NCBI GenBank assembly: GCA_037045455.1
Contig: JBAOIN010000012.1
Span: 434,001-498,000 of the forward strand
Length of the DNA: 64,000 nt
Direction: 5' to 3'
Origin: JADKAV01 sp037045455
GTDB taxonomy: Bacteria > Actinomycetota > Actinomycetes > S36-B12 > UBA10799
Shown here: piece by piece, positions 37,395-47,564 of the stretch
Position numbering within the stretch: the first letter of the stretch is position 1
How the letters are laid out: the number at the start of each line of letters is the position of its first letter
Position numbers and translations under genes: made by a program
Notes under the pieces: model-generated
What the model saw: the letters and a program-made list of their open reading frames with translations, nothing else
What the model was told of the DNA's origin: nothing
Database searches by the model: none

Positions 37395-39467
37395 TCAGCC
37401 CAAGCCGGAACTCCCCGACTGCCCGAGCCGGGCGTTGAGGTAGTCGATGAGCCGGTTGCTGGCCTCGTCCTCGGGCCGCTCGTCGACTTTGAGATTGACG
37501 GTCTCCTGGCCCCAGGAGTTGATGGTCTCGCGCAGTTGCCGCAGCGCCTTCTCGCCGGTGCGGGCGATCAACCGACGCTCGGCCCACTCCTGCTCCCGGC
37601 GGCGCAAAGCCGACTCGATGCGGTCGCGCTGATCCGCGGTGGCGGGAAGGTCGTAGGTCTTCTCGAGCCCTGCGGCGATGTCGATCCGGTAGTCGTGACC
37701 TTTGCGGACGAACTCCCCGGGTTTGGAGTCCATGCCATTGAGCAGGTCAACCAGCGCCACTACGAAGGAGATCACCGGGCGGAAGATGGTCTCTCGCGGG
37801 ACCAGCGGTGGCCGGGTGTCGGGTGGGCCCATCCACCAAGGCCGTTGCACGACCATCTCGTAGGAGAACATGTTGATCGGATCGTCGTGATGGTTGATCA
37901 TGACGTGTCGCCCGCGGCCGGGGGTGAGTTCGGTGGCGTCTGACACGTTGCGCAGGCGTCCGTCCGCGTCGATCGCGGAGGGGTCGGCCAGCCACTGCTT
38001 CCACATGGAGCTGCGGAACGGCACACCCAAGTACAAGCCGCAGTCCAGGCCCACCTGCTCCAGCCGCGCGACGCCCTCGGGCCAGCCGACATCCAGCGCG
38101 CACTCGGCGCCGAGACTCTCGCCGAAGTTCACCAACCGCGGCCGCTTGGCCGGTTGCAGCTCGTTCACACGGCGGGCCACGGCCTCGATCACGGCGGTTT
38201 GCAGGTGCACTCCTTCGGTGGTCTTGTTGAGCGCTAATGCGCTGGGCACGTAGGCATACTGCGGAACCACGACGGCACAGTCGCCGCGCGTCAGATACTC
38301 CAGCGCCTCGGCCATCACGTAGTTGACGTAGCCGACACCGGTCGGTGAGGCGATGCAGATGATGCTGCGGTTGATGCCACCGGTGGCTGTCAGCTCCCGC
38401 ACCGCGAGCTCTGCGCGCTCCTCGATGCTGCCTTCGCGCGGGATCACGATGCGCACTGGCTCGGTGCTGTGACCGCCGACGACGTTCTCGATCTCCCCCG
38501 GCGTCAGCCGCATCAGGACGAACCGGCGGCCCTCTTTGCCAATGGCGTCGAAGTCCACCTCGCTGTTCGGGCCACAGGAAACGAAGGGTGACGTCGGGGC
38601 TTCACGGTAGGCGGGTTCGATGACTTCCTGCTTCTGTTGGGTCATCCGCCGGACGTACCTCAGAGCGCCCAACCCGGCAGCAGCGAAGCCGGTGAACATG
38701 ACCCCGTGGCCTACGAAGTCGCTGAACTCGCCTAGATCGCTGTCGGCGATGGCGTTGATCCCGCGACTGGCAAGGTGGGCGCCTGCCTGTTCGCTGATCG
38801 CCAGGGTCGCCAGCCCACCGGCCGTTCCCGCAACTGTGGCGGTGGCCACGGCAGCGGTCCTCGCACGCATCACCAAGGGCGTGCCGTCGGCCATCTTCTT
38901 GACGGCGTGCCGGGGATCGTCGGTGCCGAACCGGCGGGCGCGGCGGACCCGGCGCACGAGGCTGCCGCCGGCCATGGTCATCCCCATGGCAAGGTCGAGG
39001 GCCAGGGTGGTGGCGGGGGTTCGCCGCAGGCGCAGGACGTCGTGGGCGAGGATGTCGCTGACCGTGACCAGCCCGCCCGCAAGACCTGCCACCGACAGCA
39101 GTTTCGTCTCCGACCAGGCGACGCCGGCCATCAGGCTGCTGCCGCTGCTGGGACGCAGTGCGACCTCAGCCGCCTTACCGCCGGCGGCGGTTGCGACGGC
39201 TGCGACGAGCAGGGCCTTCTTCCCCGGGCGGTGGCCGGGGACACCGGCTGCCGCACTGGCCACGGTCGCCCAGGTTGTGGTGCCCAGGGCGTAGTAAGCG
39301 GTCGCGCTGGCCCCTGTGATCGCCGCCTGCTGCACGGGCGTGCGCGGGAGCAAACCGCGGCCATAAGCGGCGGCTGCGGCCCAGGCCGCCGTGATCACCC
39401 CAGCCCGCACCGCCGGATCGGTGGTGAAGTGGCGCACGGTCCCGCGCAGGAAGTTCCCGATGGGCAT
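37395..39467 (-). CDS. Alpha/beta-hydrolase-9 family membrane protein
   Basis: 690 residues. About 280 N-terminal residues form several membrane helices (Abhydrolase_9_N); the rest is an alpha/beta-hydrolase domain with RSIICIASPTGVGYVNYV and the nucleophile elbow in LVNFGESLGAECALDVG. It resembles Mycobacterium tuberculosis Rv1069c. The role is unknown but is probably in the cell envelope. It is convergent with the cupin gene. Confidence 0.88.
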   Translation of the reverse strand: MPIGNFLRGTVRHFTTDPAVRAGVITAAWAAAAAYGRGLLPRTPVQQAAITGASATAYYALGTTTWATVASAAAGVPGHRPGKKALLVAAVATAAGGKAAEVALRPSSGSSLMAGVAWSETKLLSVAGLAGGLVTVSDILAHDVLRLRRTPATTLALDLAMGMTMAGGSLVRRVRRARRFGTDDPRHAVKKMADGTPLVMRARTAAVATATVAGTAGGLATLAISEQAGAHLASRGINAIADSDLGEFSDFVGHGVMFTGFAAAGLGALRYVRRMTQQKQEVIEPAYREAPTSPFVSCGPNSEVDFDAIGKEGRRFVLMRLTPGEIENVVGGHSTEPVRIVIPREGSIEERAELAVRELTATGGINRSIICIASPTGVGYVNYVMAEALEYLTRGDCAVVVPQYAYVPSALALNKTTEGVHLQTAVIEAVARRVNELQPAKRPRLVNFGESLGAECALDVGWPEGVARLEQVGLDCGLYLGVPFRSSMWKQWLADPSAIDADGRLRNVSDATELTPGRGRHVMINHHDDPINMFSYEMVVQRPWWMGPPDTRPPLVPRETIFRPVISFVVALVDLLNGMDSKPGEFVRKGHDYRIDIAAGLEKTYDLPATADQRDRIESALRRREQEWAERRLIARTGEKALRQLRETINSWGQETVNLKVDERPEDEASNRLIDYLNARLGQSGSSGLG

Positions 39468-39633
39468 GGCTCATTGTGACGTGTTTGTGGCCCGGAAGCC
39501 CCGGTTGTGCCTTTCCGCAGCTGCGTCGTGGCTAGTTCCCAATCTGAGCCGGTTTGACAGACAACGAGGAAACTCACCACCGCGGCTCGAGGGTCGCTGA
39601 ACGCCTGACCTCCGGGTGGGTAGGTTCGGGCGC

Positions 39634-40479
39634 GTGAAACGTGCGCCGGTGGCCGGGGTGCTGGTCGCGGCTGCGCTGTTCAGCACCTCGGGCACATCCA
39701 AGGCACTGCTCGCTCCGCAGGCCTGGCCACCGAGCGTGGCGGCCGTGCGTCTGCTGATCGGAGCCATCGGCATGGTGGCCTTCGTCCTCTTAGCGCGCAG
39801 ACGCGGGTTCACCCGGTTGTTGCGCCGACCGCTGGTGTGGCTGATGGCGGTGGGCGTAGCCGGGTACCAGGCGCTTTTCTTCGTCGCGGTGCAGCGCACA
39901 GGTGTGGCTGTGGGCACGCTGGTCGCGCTGGGGGCCGCACCGCTGATGGCCGGAGTGCTGGGTTGGTTCGCGCGGGAGGGCGCCCCCGGATGGCTATGGG
40001 CGGCGGCGACCGCCATCGGCGTCATCGGACTGGCCCTGCTCACCGGCGGCGGTGATGTCGATGGGGTAGGTGTGGCAGCCGCGCTGCTGGCTGCGGCCTC
40101 CTATGCGATCTACACCGTGTTCGGTGCCCGGCTGGCCCGCGACGGCGACGATTCCAGCACGGTCCTCACGGCGGCCTTCGTGCTCGGCGCGGTGCTGCTG
40201 GTGCCTTTCCTAGCCCAGGCGCAATGGGTCGCCACGCCGTCTGGACTGGTCCTCGCGCTGTGGCTGGGGCTTGCGGCGACGACGCTGGCGTATCTGCTGT
40301 TCGGCCTGGGGTTGCCGGTGCTGCAGCCGGGCGTCATAGCAACGCTGACGTTGCTGGAACCCGTGGGTGCCACACTGTGGGGCGTGCTGCTGCTAGGCGA
40401 GACCCTCAGCGTCGCGGGCTGGGCCGGTTGCGGCATTATCGTGGCGGCGCTGGTCCTGGTCGGGAGGCAGTCGCGATGA
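39634..40479 (+). CDS. EamA/DMT-family transporter
   Basis: 281 residues from GTG 39634, with TAGGTT (39621-39626) seven bases upstream. Ten hydrophobic segments in two EamA repeats: FSTSGTSKALLAPQAWPPSV and VGTLVALGAAPLMAGVLG, then the second half ending GVLLLGETLSVAGWAGCGII. It exports or imports a small metabolite (drug/metabolite superfamily). The stop overlaps the next ATG at 40476. Confidence 0.9.
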   Translation: MKRAPVAGVLVAAALFSTSGTSKALLAPQAWPPSVAAVRLLIGAIGMVAFVLLARRRGFTRLLRRPLVWLMAVGVAGYQALFFVAVQRTGVAVGTLVALGAAPLMAGVLGWFAREGAPGWLWAAATAIGVIGLALLTGGGDVDGVGVAAALLAAASYAIYTVFGARLARDGDDSSTVLTAAFVLGAVLLVPFLAQAQWVATPSGLVLALWLGLAATTLAYLLFGLGLPVLQPGVIATLTLLEPVGATLWGVLLLGETLSVAGWAGCGIIVAALVLVGRQSR

Positions 40480-41177
40480 GGTGGCTGGCTGGGCTGGTCC
40501 TGCTGCTGGCCGCCTGTGGTGGACCAGCGGTGCCTCCGGACGTGACACCGGAGACTACCCCGACAGTCACAACCCCCGCGCCCGAACCGGTGACTGCCGA
40601 TCCGCAGGTGAAGCGGTTGCCTGACGACCAGTGGCGGGCCATGCAACAGGCGGGCGTGATCCGCGCCGGCTGTCCAGCGACCCGCGCCGACTTGCGACGA
40701 GTGGAGGTCAACTTCCACACGTTCGGGGGTGGGGTGCGGCGTGGTGTGCTGGTCGTGAACCGGGACGTCGCACGCGAGGTCGCTGCCATCTTCCGTGACA
40801 TCTTCGATGCCGGATTCCCGATGCGGTCGATGCGCCCGATCGAGCAGTTCGACGGCGACGACAACGCGAGCATGGCCGCCAACAACACCTCGGCTTACAA
40901 CTGCCGACAGGCCGGACAGGCCAACAGTGCTGCGGCGGACTCACCGCATGCCAACGGCCGCGCGATCGACATCAACCCGGTGCAGAACCCCTGGCTGGAT
41001 CCGCGCTGTGACTGCTTCATGCCCACTGCCCGCTTCGCGGAGCGCACGCCCGGCCGGGGCAAGATCCTGCGCGGGGGTGCGGTGTGGCGGGCGTTCACGA
41101 AGCGGGGCTGGATCTGGCAGGACCTGCGCACCCCGGACTTCCAGCATTTCGACACGGGGTTTCCGTCCCGGCCGTGA
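40476..41177 (+). CDS. Lipoprotein with D-Ala-D-Ala carboxypeptidase-like (M15) domain
   Basis: 233 residues. The start MRWLAGLVLLLAACGG has a lipobox (LAAC), then a Pro/Thr-rich linker. The C-terminal half has metal motifs as in M15 peptidases: SPHANGRAIDINPVQNPW (His and Asp) and DFQHFDTGF (His). It probably trims peptidoglycan peptides outside the membrane. ATGA overlap with the transporter. Confidence 0.8.
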   Translation: MRWLAGLVLLLAACGGPAVPPDVTPETTPTVTTPAPEPVTADPQVKRLPDDQWRAMQQAGVIRAGCPATRADLRRVEVNFHTFGGGVRRGVLVVNRDVAREVAAIFRDIFDAGFPMRSMRPIEQFDGDDNASMAANNTSAYNCRQAGQANSAAADSPHANGRAIDINPVQNPWLDPRCDCFMPTARFAERTPGRGKILRGGAVWRAFTKRGWIWQDLRTPDFQHFDTGFPSRP

Positions 41178-41184
41178 GGAACGG

Positions 41185-41273
41185 ATCGTGAAGTCGCGAT
41201 CCGTGAAGCATTCTGGGCGCCGGTTACCCAAACCCTGTCCGAAGGGCTCACGATGCCCGCACTGCTCACCGAT
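41185..41273. repeat. Four-box palindromic element, ATCSGTKAG type, left half degenerate
   Basis: The right boxes are CTCACGAT (41247) and CTCACCGAT (41265), 18 bp apart because one base is missing. The left side keeps ATCCGTGAA (41199) and ATCGTGAAG (41185) without the 19-bp period. It lies between convergent genes. Confidence 0.5.
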
Positions 41274-41297
41274 CGGCCGGGCGGTCACTGGCCCCAC

Positions 41298-42212
41298 TCA
41301 GCACGACGTGCGTGGGCCCGCCTTGTGCAGACCCCGAAGGTCGCCCTTGCCCCAGGTGATGCCCGGCGCACTCTCGGCCGGTGCCATGACCTGTTTGCCG
41401 CGAATACTGGCATGGTCGAGCCCGACAGCGTGGCCGATCTCGTGCATCACGGTGAGGATGTAGGTCATCTCGTCCTCGGTGTCGTTCGACCGTTTGATGA
41501 CCGCGTAACCGGAAGCCAGCCACCGGCGGGAGTTGTCCGTGACCCAACCGCCGATACCCAGTACCTGTGCTGGCCGCAGCTGCGGGAACGTGCTGCGACT
41601 CTTCGGGACGTACGCCACCGAGATGCCCTTGCCTTTGGTTCTGCGGTCGTTGCCCGGGACGAAGGACGTGTGCCCCTTGTAGCGCAACTGAATTCCCGAA
41701 GCCTGAGCCACCTGCTGCAGTGCGTACCGGAAGCCCCGCTGCACGAACGCCGGTCGTGGGGAAGGGCCGGGGTTGAAACGCACCGGCACCACGCGGCAGG
41801 GCTTGTAGCGCATCTGCCGGCCGGCGTAGCGCGAGAGGTTGTAGTCCGACGCGCGACCAACCGGGGCCGGCTGCACGTAGCCAAAGGTGAGTGTGGCGCT
41901 TTGCGCCGGGCCGCGCAGTGTCACGGCGATCGCCTCACTGCGATTCGCTGCGCACGTGACGTCGACCTGCGTGAGCAACCCGTTGCTAGCCCTCGCCCCA
42001 CCTATCTGGCAGACGGCGTATCCCTGCGGGTCGGAACCGACGGCGCTGACCTGAAGGTCCGCTTCGCGGGCCTGCTGCGAACGTGGAACAGGCACGCCCC
42101 ATGCGGAGATGTCGAACGTCACGCCACGGGTCGGATCGACGTTGGCAGCGGCAGGGGCCGGAATTGCGAGCAGGCTGGCTGCGACGGCCAGAACCAGGGC
42201 TTTCACCATCAC
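41298..42212 (-). CDS. Secreted zinc metalloprotease (matrixin-like)
   Basis: 304 residues with a signal peptide (MMVKALVLAVAASLLAIPAPAAA). The C-terminal zinc motif HEIGHAVGLDH is the HExxHxxGxxH pattern of metzincins, followed by VMAP as Met-turn. The N-terminal 170 residues are beta-rich and unique. It is secreted and likely degrades extracellular protein. Confidence 0.85.
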   Translation of the reverse strand: MMVKALVLAVAASLLAIPAPAAANVDPTRGVTFDISAWGVPVPRSQQAREADLQVSAVGSDPQGYAVCQIGGARASNGLLTQVDVTCAANRSEAIAVTLRGPAQSATLTFGYVQPAPVGRASDYNLSRYAGRQMRYKPCRVVPVRFNPGPSPRPAFVQRGFRYALQQVAQASGIQLRYKGHTSFVPGNDRRTKGKGISVAYVPKSRSTFPQLRPAQVLGIGGWVTDNSRRWLASGYAVIKRSNDTEDEMTYILTVMHEIGHAVGLDHASIRGKQVMAPAESAPGITWGKGDLRGLHKAGPRTSC

Positions 42213-42248
42213 AGGCTAGGCATCAGGAGCCCAGGTGGGAAGGGTGCT

Positions 42249-43463
42249 TCAGGTCACATCCCGCCAGGTCACGCAGACCCCGTCCGGCAGCCGGACCATG
42301 CTCACGTCGAAGCGTCGTTGCCTGCCGGTGATCTCGCAGATCATCTGACGGCCGCGGATGTCCAGTGGCGTGCCGGTCACCATCACCCGGCGGGCGCTGT
42401 GCAATCCGGCTTCGACGGTCGATGCCGAATGCAGCGCAGTCAAGCGTTGGCCGAGAAGGTCGTCGCGACTGCGACCGATGTAGACCTCTGCAGCGGGGTT
42501 GCAGTCCTCGTACTCCAGATCGACGATGCGGCCCGCCCGGTCGCGCACGGCCCGCAGCACGATCTGCGGGTCCAGCCCAGCGTCCAGTACGGCTCGCAGG
42601 CGAGTCGACTCCGCGCGCAGTTGGGCTTGTGTCTGCTGCAGATCGGCATCCTTGGCCATGTGCCGGGCGATGTCGAGTGCGCTGCCTATGCGCCCGACGG
42701 CCAAGCCCTCGTCGTCGTACTCCACCCGGGTCACGATCGACAACCAGGTCCAATGACCGTCCGCGTGCCGGAAGCGCGCATCGAACCGGTGCGGGTCCTC
42801 CCCGTCGCACGCGGCCAACGGAGCGTCGTCCGGATGAATCAACGTGGCAAGCTCGCGTCCCACAACGTCAGCCTGTGAGTAGCCCAGTGCTTCGTGCAGC
42901 GAAGGCGAGACCCAGGCAATCCGGTCCCGGCCACGGATGCGGAAGACGATGTCACTGGCCTTCTCTGCCAGCACCCGGTAGCGCGCCTCGCCGGCTGCCA
43001 AGTCCTCCTGCTGCCGGTGGAGGTGGGTGGTGTCGAGGACGAGCACACAGACGTGACCGTGCAGCCGCCGCACCCGCAGGTCCACCCAGGCCGCCCCGGC
43101 GTTCGGTGACGCTGCCCACAACACGTCCGGCTGGTTGCACGCCTCACCGCTGTTCCACACCCGCTGACACACCGCCGGGATGCGCCTGGCCAGCAGGCTG
43201 GGAATCACGGCCGCCAGAGTCGCGGACCCTAAGTCGACCGGTGACAGTCGCAGCAGGTCCAGCGCAGCCGGGTTGGCATGGCTGATGACGAAGTCGAACT
43301 GCTGGCGTCCTCGCTCGCGCGGTGCGAGCAGCAGGCACGGGTCCGATTCAGATTCCACGAGTTCGTGCAGCAGCAGATCGCCGTCGTCGACGGGTGGGCG
43401 GGGCATGGGTACAGCAGGCGACTCATTCGGGGCGGTGTCCCCGCGCACGGCCCAACTGAACAT
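42249..43463 (-). CDS. PAS-domain protein without an output domain
   Basis: About 404 residues from ATG 43463. Three PAS-like regions (about 15-130, 140-270, 290-400): SHANPAALDLLRLSP, ASDIVFRIRGRDRIAWVSPSLHEALGYSQADVVG with a PAC motif DGHWTWLSIVTRV, and EYEDCNPAAEVYIGRSRDDLLG. No kinase, GGDEF or DNA-binding domain follows, so it may sense a signal and act through a partner. The upstream part of the open frame (to 43637) lacks a supported start. Confidence 0.75.
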   Translation of the reverse strand: MFSWAVRGDTAPNESPAVPMPRPPVDDGDLLLHELVESESDPCLLLAPRERGRQQFDFVISHANPAALDLLRLSPVDLGSATLAAVIPSLLARRIPAVCQRVWNSGEACNQPDVLWAASPNAGAAWVDLRVRRLHGHVCVLVLDTTHLHRQQEDLAAGEARYRVLAEKASDIVFRIRGRDRIAWVSPSLHEALGYSQADVVGRELATLIHPDDAPLAACDGEDPHRFDARFRHADGHWTWLSIVTRVEYDDEGLAVGRIGSALDIARHMAKDADLQQTQAQLRAESTRLRAVLDAGLDPQIVLRAVRDRAGRIVDLEYEDCNPAAEVYIGRSRDDLLGQRLTALHSASTVEAGLHSARRVMVTGTPLDIRGRQMICEITGRQRRFDVSMVRLPDGVCVTWRDVT

Positions 43464-43551
43464 GCTCACACGGACACGATCGACCGTCAGAAAACCAGGC
43501 TTGATCAATGGCTCACGCCGTGACCCATATGGGTTAATCCCATCGAGGGAG

Positions 43552-43869
43552 TCAGACCGGTTTCGTCTCGTCGCTTTCCCCGAGCGTCGCGCTCGGATCC
43601 TGCTCGATGCTGGTGCCCTGCTCGGGCCAGGCCACATCCTCGGTGTTCTCGGTCATGCCCGAGCTTTCCGTGAGGTCGATGTTCGGTTCGGCCATGTCCT
43701 GGTTCGTCTCGTCGGCATCGCTGACGATCTGCCCCTCGGTGCTCGGCCCGGATCCGCCGTCGCCGGGCACCTGGGCACCGGCCACCGCGTCGTCGGGGAT
43801 CTCGCCGGTGATGGGGGTCTCCAGATTGGCCAGGTCTCGGGTGCCCGATGGCTCGATGTTCTCGGTCAT
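43552..43869 (-). CDS. Acidic low-complexity small protein
   Basis: 105 residues, rich in Asp, Glu, Thr and Ser (MTENIEPSGTRDLANLETPI, GEIPDDAVAG). No domain. Probably disordered. It resembles two smaller acidic proteins in this window (47863-47955 and 54362-54484), which also begin MTE or MSE; the one at 54362 also has an IPDD motif. Real coding status is plausible, not certain. Confidence 0.5.
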   Translation of the reverse strand: MTENIEPSGTRDLANLETPITGEIPDDAVAGAQVPGDGGSGPSTEGQIVSDADETNQDMAEPNIDLTESSGMTENTEDVAWPEQGTSIEQDPSATLGESDETKPV

Positions 43870-43900
43870 AGCCGCCGTTACCCGGCGTGCGGTGCCGTAT

Positions 43901-44458
43901 TCAGATCTGCAGGATGCGCCGACCGATGTCGAGCAACTGCGTGCGCAGCGTCGTCTCGTCGAGATCGGCGAGCTGCGGGTCCATGCCGGCGAGCATCAAG
44001 CCAGGTCCCAGAACTGACATGGCCACTCGGTCGGCGGCGGCCGGCCGGCGGCCGAGCACGACAGCCTGGAAACGCTGTGCCATGTCCTGCAGTGGCTCAT
44101 GTTCCTGCAACAAGGCCGCCAGCGCGGGGTCTCCCCAGAACACGGCCGAGGCGCGGCGGTTACTCATCTGCAGATCGACGAGACCCTCGAGGACGACCTC
44201 CAACCGCTGCGCCCTCGTCCGCTGCCGGCCGGCCCGCTCGAGGATCTCCTCCAGTTGCTCCATGGGCGGGGCGAGCAGCGCCATCACGATCTCGTCCTTG
44301 GTGTGGAACTGGTAGTAGACCGCAGCCTTCGTCACGCCCAAGTGGTCAGCGATCATCTGCAACGACGTGCCATTGACGCCGTTCTGCGCAAAGAGGTCCA
44401 GTGCAGCATCGAGCACGCGCGCCCGCGCTTCTCCGCGGCCCGCTACGGGTCGTGCCAT
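43901..44458 (-). CDS. TetR-family regulator, probable repressor of the MmpL gene
   Basis: 185 residues. The HTH is NGTSLQMIADHLGVTKAAVYYQFHTKDEI. It is divergent from the mmpL-like gene across a 113-bp region holding three repeated palindromes, so it probably represses the transporter and itself until it binds a ligand. Confidence 0.88.
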   Translation of the reverse strand: MARPVAGRGEARARVLDAALDLFAQNGVNGTSLQMIADHLGVTKAAVYYQFHTKDEIVMALLAPPMEQLEEILERAGRQRTRAQRLEVVLEGLVDLQMSNRRASAVFWGDPALAALLQEHEPLQDMAQRFQAVVLGRRPAAADRVAMSVLGPGLMLAGMDPQLADLDETTLRTQLLDIGRRILQI

Positions 44459-44491
44459 GACACCTCCTGTGACGTACCTCTCCGAGCATAG

Positions 44492-44554
44492 TTAGCCGGA
44501 CGGCTTGTTGGAACTTAGTCGATCGTCTAACATCGAACCTAGCCGTTCGTCTAA
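44492..44554. promoter_or_regulatory. Three tandem TetR operators
   Basis: Sites of the pattern TTAG-N-CG-NN-CG-N-CTAA: TTAGCCGGACGGCTTG (44492-44507), TTAGTCGATCGTCTAA (44515-44530) and CTAGCCGTTCGTCTAA (44539-44554). The spacing is 23 and 24 bp. They cover the promoters of both divergent genes. Confidence 0.7.
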
Positions 44555-44571
44555 GTTACTCGGAGAATCAT

Positions 44572-46879
44572 ATGGGACACCTGGCCCGGTGGGCTGTGCG
44601 CAGACCAGTTCTCGCCATCGTCACGTTCTTCCTCACGTTCGCCGTCATCGGCGCGCTGGGGGCCCGCTTCCCGGGTGACATGAAGGACTCGTTCGACCTG
44701 AAAGGGACCGAGTCGCAGGTCGCGCAGAACCTGCTGGCCGAAACCTCTGGGGGCCAGGCGGCGACGGGAGCCAGCGCCACCGTCGTGTGGGGTGTCGAAA
44801 ACGGCGGGGTGAAGGACGCATCCGTGCAGGACGTCATGACCCCAAAGCTGAAGGAGTTCGCCGCACTTCCGGGAGTGGCGTGCGTGACGTCCCCCTACGG
44901 CCAGACCTACGGTTCCGACTGCCCCGAGCAGCAGCAGGCCGCCAGTCCATTCCCGCTGCCAGCGGACATCCAGGCCAAGATCGACAAGGCGATCGCAGCG
45001 GCCACCGAGGCCACCTCGCCGATCAGCCCCGATGAGCAAGTGGCCTATGCGACCATCACGTTCACCAGTTCCACGGACATCCCGGTGGGGACTGCTCGGA
45101 CGATCCTGGACGATGTCGAGGCCATGAACGGGCAGGACGGCATCACGGTAGGGGCCAGCGGACAGGTACTCGCGTTCGCCGGGACCGAGCCCCCGAGCAG
45201 CGAAGCGATCGGCATCCTGTTCGCGATCGTGATCCTGCTGCTTGCGTTCGGCTCGCTGGTTGCCGCGGGTCTGCCCATCGTGACGGCCGTATTCGGTCTC
45301 GCCGCCGGACTGAGTCTCGTGACGTTCACGGCCAACTTCTTCACAGTCGCCACGTTCGCGCCGACGTTGGCCGCGATGATCGGTCTTGGCGTCGGGATCG
45401 ACTATGCGTTGTTCATCGTCAACCGGTTCCGGCAGGCCGTGCAGGCGGGGCACGATCCGAAGGATGCGGCGTACGAGTCCGTGAAGACTGCCGGCCGGGC
45501 GGTGCAATTCGCCGGCACGACGGTGATCATCGCGCTGCTGGGATTGTTCGTTCTCGGGATCGGCTTCTTCAACGGGCTCGCGGTCGCCGCAGCGCTGACC
45601 GTGGGCATGGTGATGCTGTCGGCGGTGTGGTTCCTGCCGGCGCTGCTCAGCCTGCTCGGCGACAAGGCGCTCGGACTACGGATGCCGTGGGCCCGCAAGC
45701 ACAAGCAGTGGCACCCGGAGGGCGGCCGCTGGGCGCACTACGGGCGAATGCTGCAACGGCGACCGTGGCTGTACGCGATCGCGTCAGTCGTGCTCGTACT
45801 TGTGATGGCTGTCCCGTTCGCCTCGGCGCGGCTCGGCTTCCCCGACGACTCCGGTCAGCCGACCGGCAGTCCGGCGCGAGTGGCCTACGACCTGATGGCC
45901 GACGGTTTCGGCCCGGGCAGCAACGGTCCGTTCTTCATCGCGGTCCAGCTGCCGTCGGCGCTGGACGAGGACTCGCTGCGCAGTCTGATCCGCGACCTCA
46001 ACGAGACGCCGGGAGTGGCCCGGACGATCCCGAACGAGGCGATGGTGCCGGTGTCCGTCAAGCAGCACCAGACGATCACCGCGGTGCAGGTGATCCCCGA
46101 GACGGGACCGCAGGATCCGGTGACCGACCAGCTGTTGGAGCGGCTGCGCACGGAGACGATTCCGCGCGCCGAGGAGGGCACGACGATGCGGGCGTACGTC
46201 GGTGGCGCCACGGCGGTCTCGCAGGACTTCACGAAGGTCATCTCGGATGCGCTTGCCCGTGTTCCTGGCCGTCGTGATCGGGCTGGGGTTCCTGGCTCTG
46301 ATGCTGCTCTTCCGGTCGCTGCTCGTCCCTCTGATCGGAGCGCTGACGTCGCTGTTGAGCCTGGGTGCGGCGCTCGGGGTCGTGACCGCGGTCTTCCAGT
46401 GGGGCTGGGGTGCCGGGCTGCTCGGCGTCACGGCGACTGGGCCGATCATGCCGTTCCTGCCCATCATGGTGTTCGCCATCCTGTTCGGGCTGTCGATGGA
46501 CTACCAGGTGTTCCTGGTCAGCCGGATGCACGAGGAGTGGCACCACACCGGTGACAACGCGCTGTCCGTGCGCCGCGGACTCGCCGGGTCCGGCCGGGTT
46601 GTCGCTATAGCGGCGGCGATCATGGCCAGCGTCTTCCTGGCGTTCATCCCGACCCCGGAGGACACGATCAAGTTGTTCGGCGTCGGGCTGGCCACCGCGG
46701 TCCTGGTCGATGCGTTCATCGTCCGGCTGGTGCTCGTGCCGTCCTTGATCAGCTGGATCGGTCCGCGGACCTGGTGGCTGCCGAAGTGGCTGGGCTTCCT
46801 GCCTGAGGTGCACGTCGAGGCTGAAGGGTCCGACGACGAGATCGTGGACGACGACCCGGAGTTGGTCGGGGCGCACTGA
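44572..46879 (+). CDS. MMPL/RND-family transporter, frame broken once
   Basis: About 769 residues with 11-12 membrane segments and two large external loops. MMPL features: RRPVLAIVTFFLTFAVIG at the start, ATFAPTLAAMIGLGVGIDYALFIVNRFRQ (MMPL repeat 1) and PIMVFAILFGLSMDYQVFLVSRMHEEW (repeat 2). One extra base near 46256 breaks the frame between the two halves. It exports lipids or drugs by the proton gradient. GGAG lies before ATG 44572. Confidence 0.92.
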
Positions 46880-46891
46880 CGTAGCAACGCG

Positions 46892-46990
46892 GTGCAGGCT
46901 CGAGTCATCCGTGCAGACTCGTGCAACGACGTGCAGCCTCAGGTCGCGGTTTGGGCACCCTGAAGGTGCACATCCTGCACAAACCTGCAC
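46892..46990. repeat. Possible four-box element, GTGCAG type (weak)
   Basis: GTGCAG at 46892 and 46911 (19 bp) and inverted TGCAC at 46967 and 46986 (19 bp). Extra copies at 46921, 46931 and 46976 make it less regular than the others. Confidence 0.35.
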
Positions 46991-47047
46991 CTGTGCGGAT
47001 TGAGTCGGGCAAACCCTTGGGACGGGCACTGACGTTACGATCGAGCC

Positions 47048-47554
47048 GTGCCGTCACTCGTCCTCACCGTCATCGGCGACGACCGCGCGGGCCTGGTCGC
47101 CGCGCTTTCGGAAGTCATCGCCGCCCACTCCGGAAACTGGGAGCGCAGCCAGATGGCCGAGCTCGCAGGCAAGTTCGCCGGGATCGTGGTGGTGTCCGTG
47201 CCCGCGGACCGGTCCGACGCGTTGGCCGCCGCCGTGCGCGAGCTCGACGGTCTGCTGGAGGTTTCCGCGCATGCCGGCTCCGAGGCGGGCGCTGACCGAG
47301 GCGAGGAACTGCGCATCGACCTGCTGGGCAACGACCGCCCCGGCATCGTGCATGAGATCTCCTCGGTGCTCGCCCGGCACGGGTTGTCCATCGACACGAT
47401 CGACACGCTGACTCGCGAGGCGCCGATGGCTGGCGGGCAGTTATTCGAAGCGCACGTAGTAGCCAGGGTGCCGGCTGGTTCTGACTTGGTCGGGGTGCGC
47501 GCGGATCTGGAACGGTTGGCGGGGGAGTTGCTGGTCGACCTTGAGGTGGGTTGA
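47048..47554 (+). CDS. Tandem ACT-domain protein (GcvR-like)
   Basis: 168 residues with two ACT domains: VLTVIGDDRAGLVAALSEVI at the start, and IDLLGNDRPGIVHEISSVLARHG near residue 90. Such proteins bind amino acids and act as regulators. GTG 47048 has TACGAT (47036-47041) six bases upstream. Only 10 bp separate it from the convergent DUF167 gene. Confidence 0.82.
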   Translation: MPSLVLTVIGDDRAGLVAALSEVIAAHSGNWERSQMAELAGKFAGIVVVSVPADRSDALAAAVRELDGLLEVSAHAGSEAGADRGEELRIDLLGNDRPGIVHEISSVLARHGLSIDTIDTLTREAPMAGGQLFEAHVVARVPAGSDLVGVRADLERLAGELLVDLEVG

Positions 47555-47564
47555 GACAAAGGGG

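Noticed and set aside
40224..41177. A long + frame covering the transporter end and the M15 gene
   Set aside because: The lipobox start at ATG 40476 and the overlap with the transporter stop show where the gene begins; the upstream part is out of frame with the transporter.
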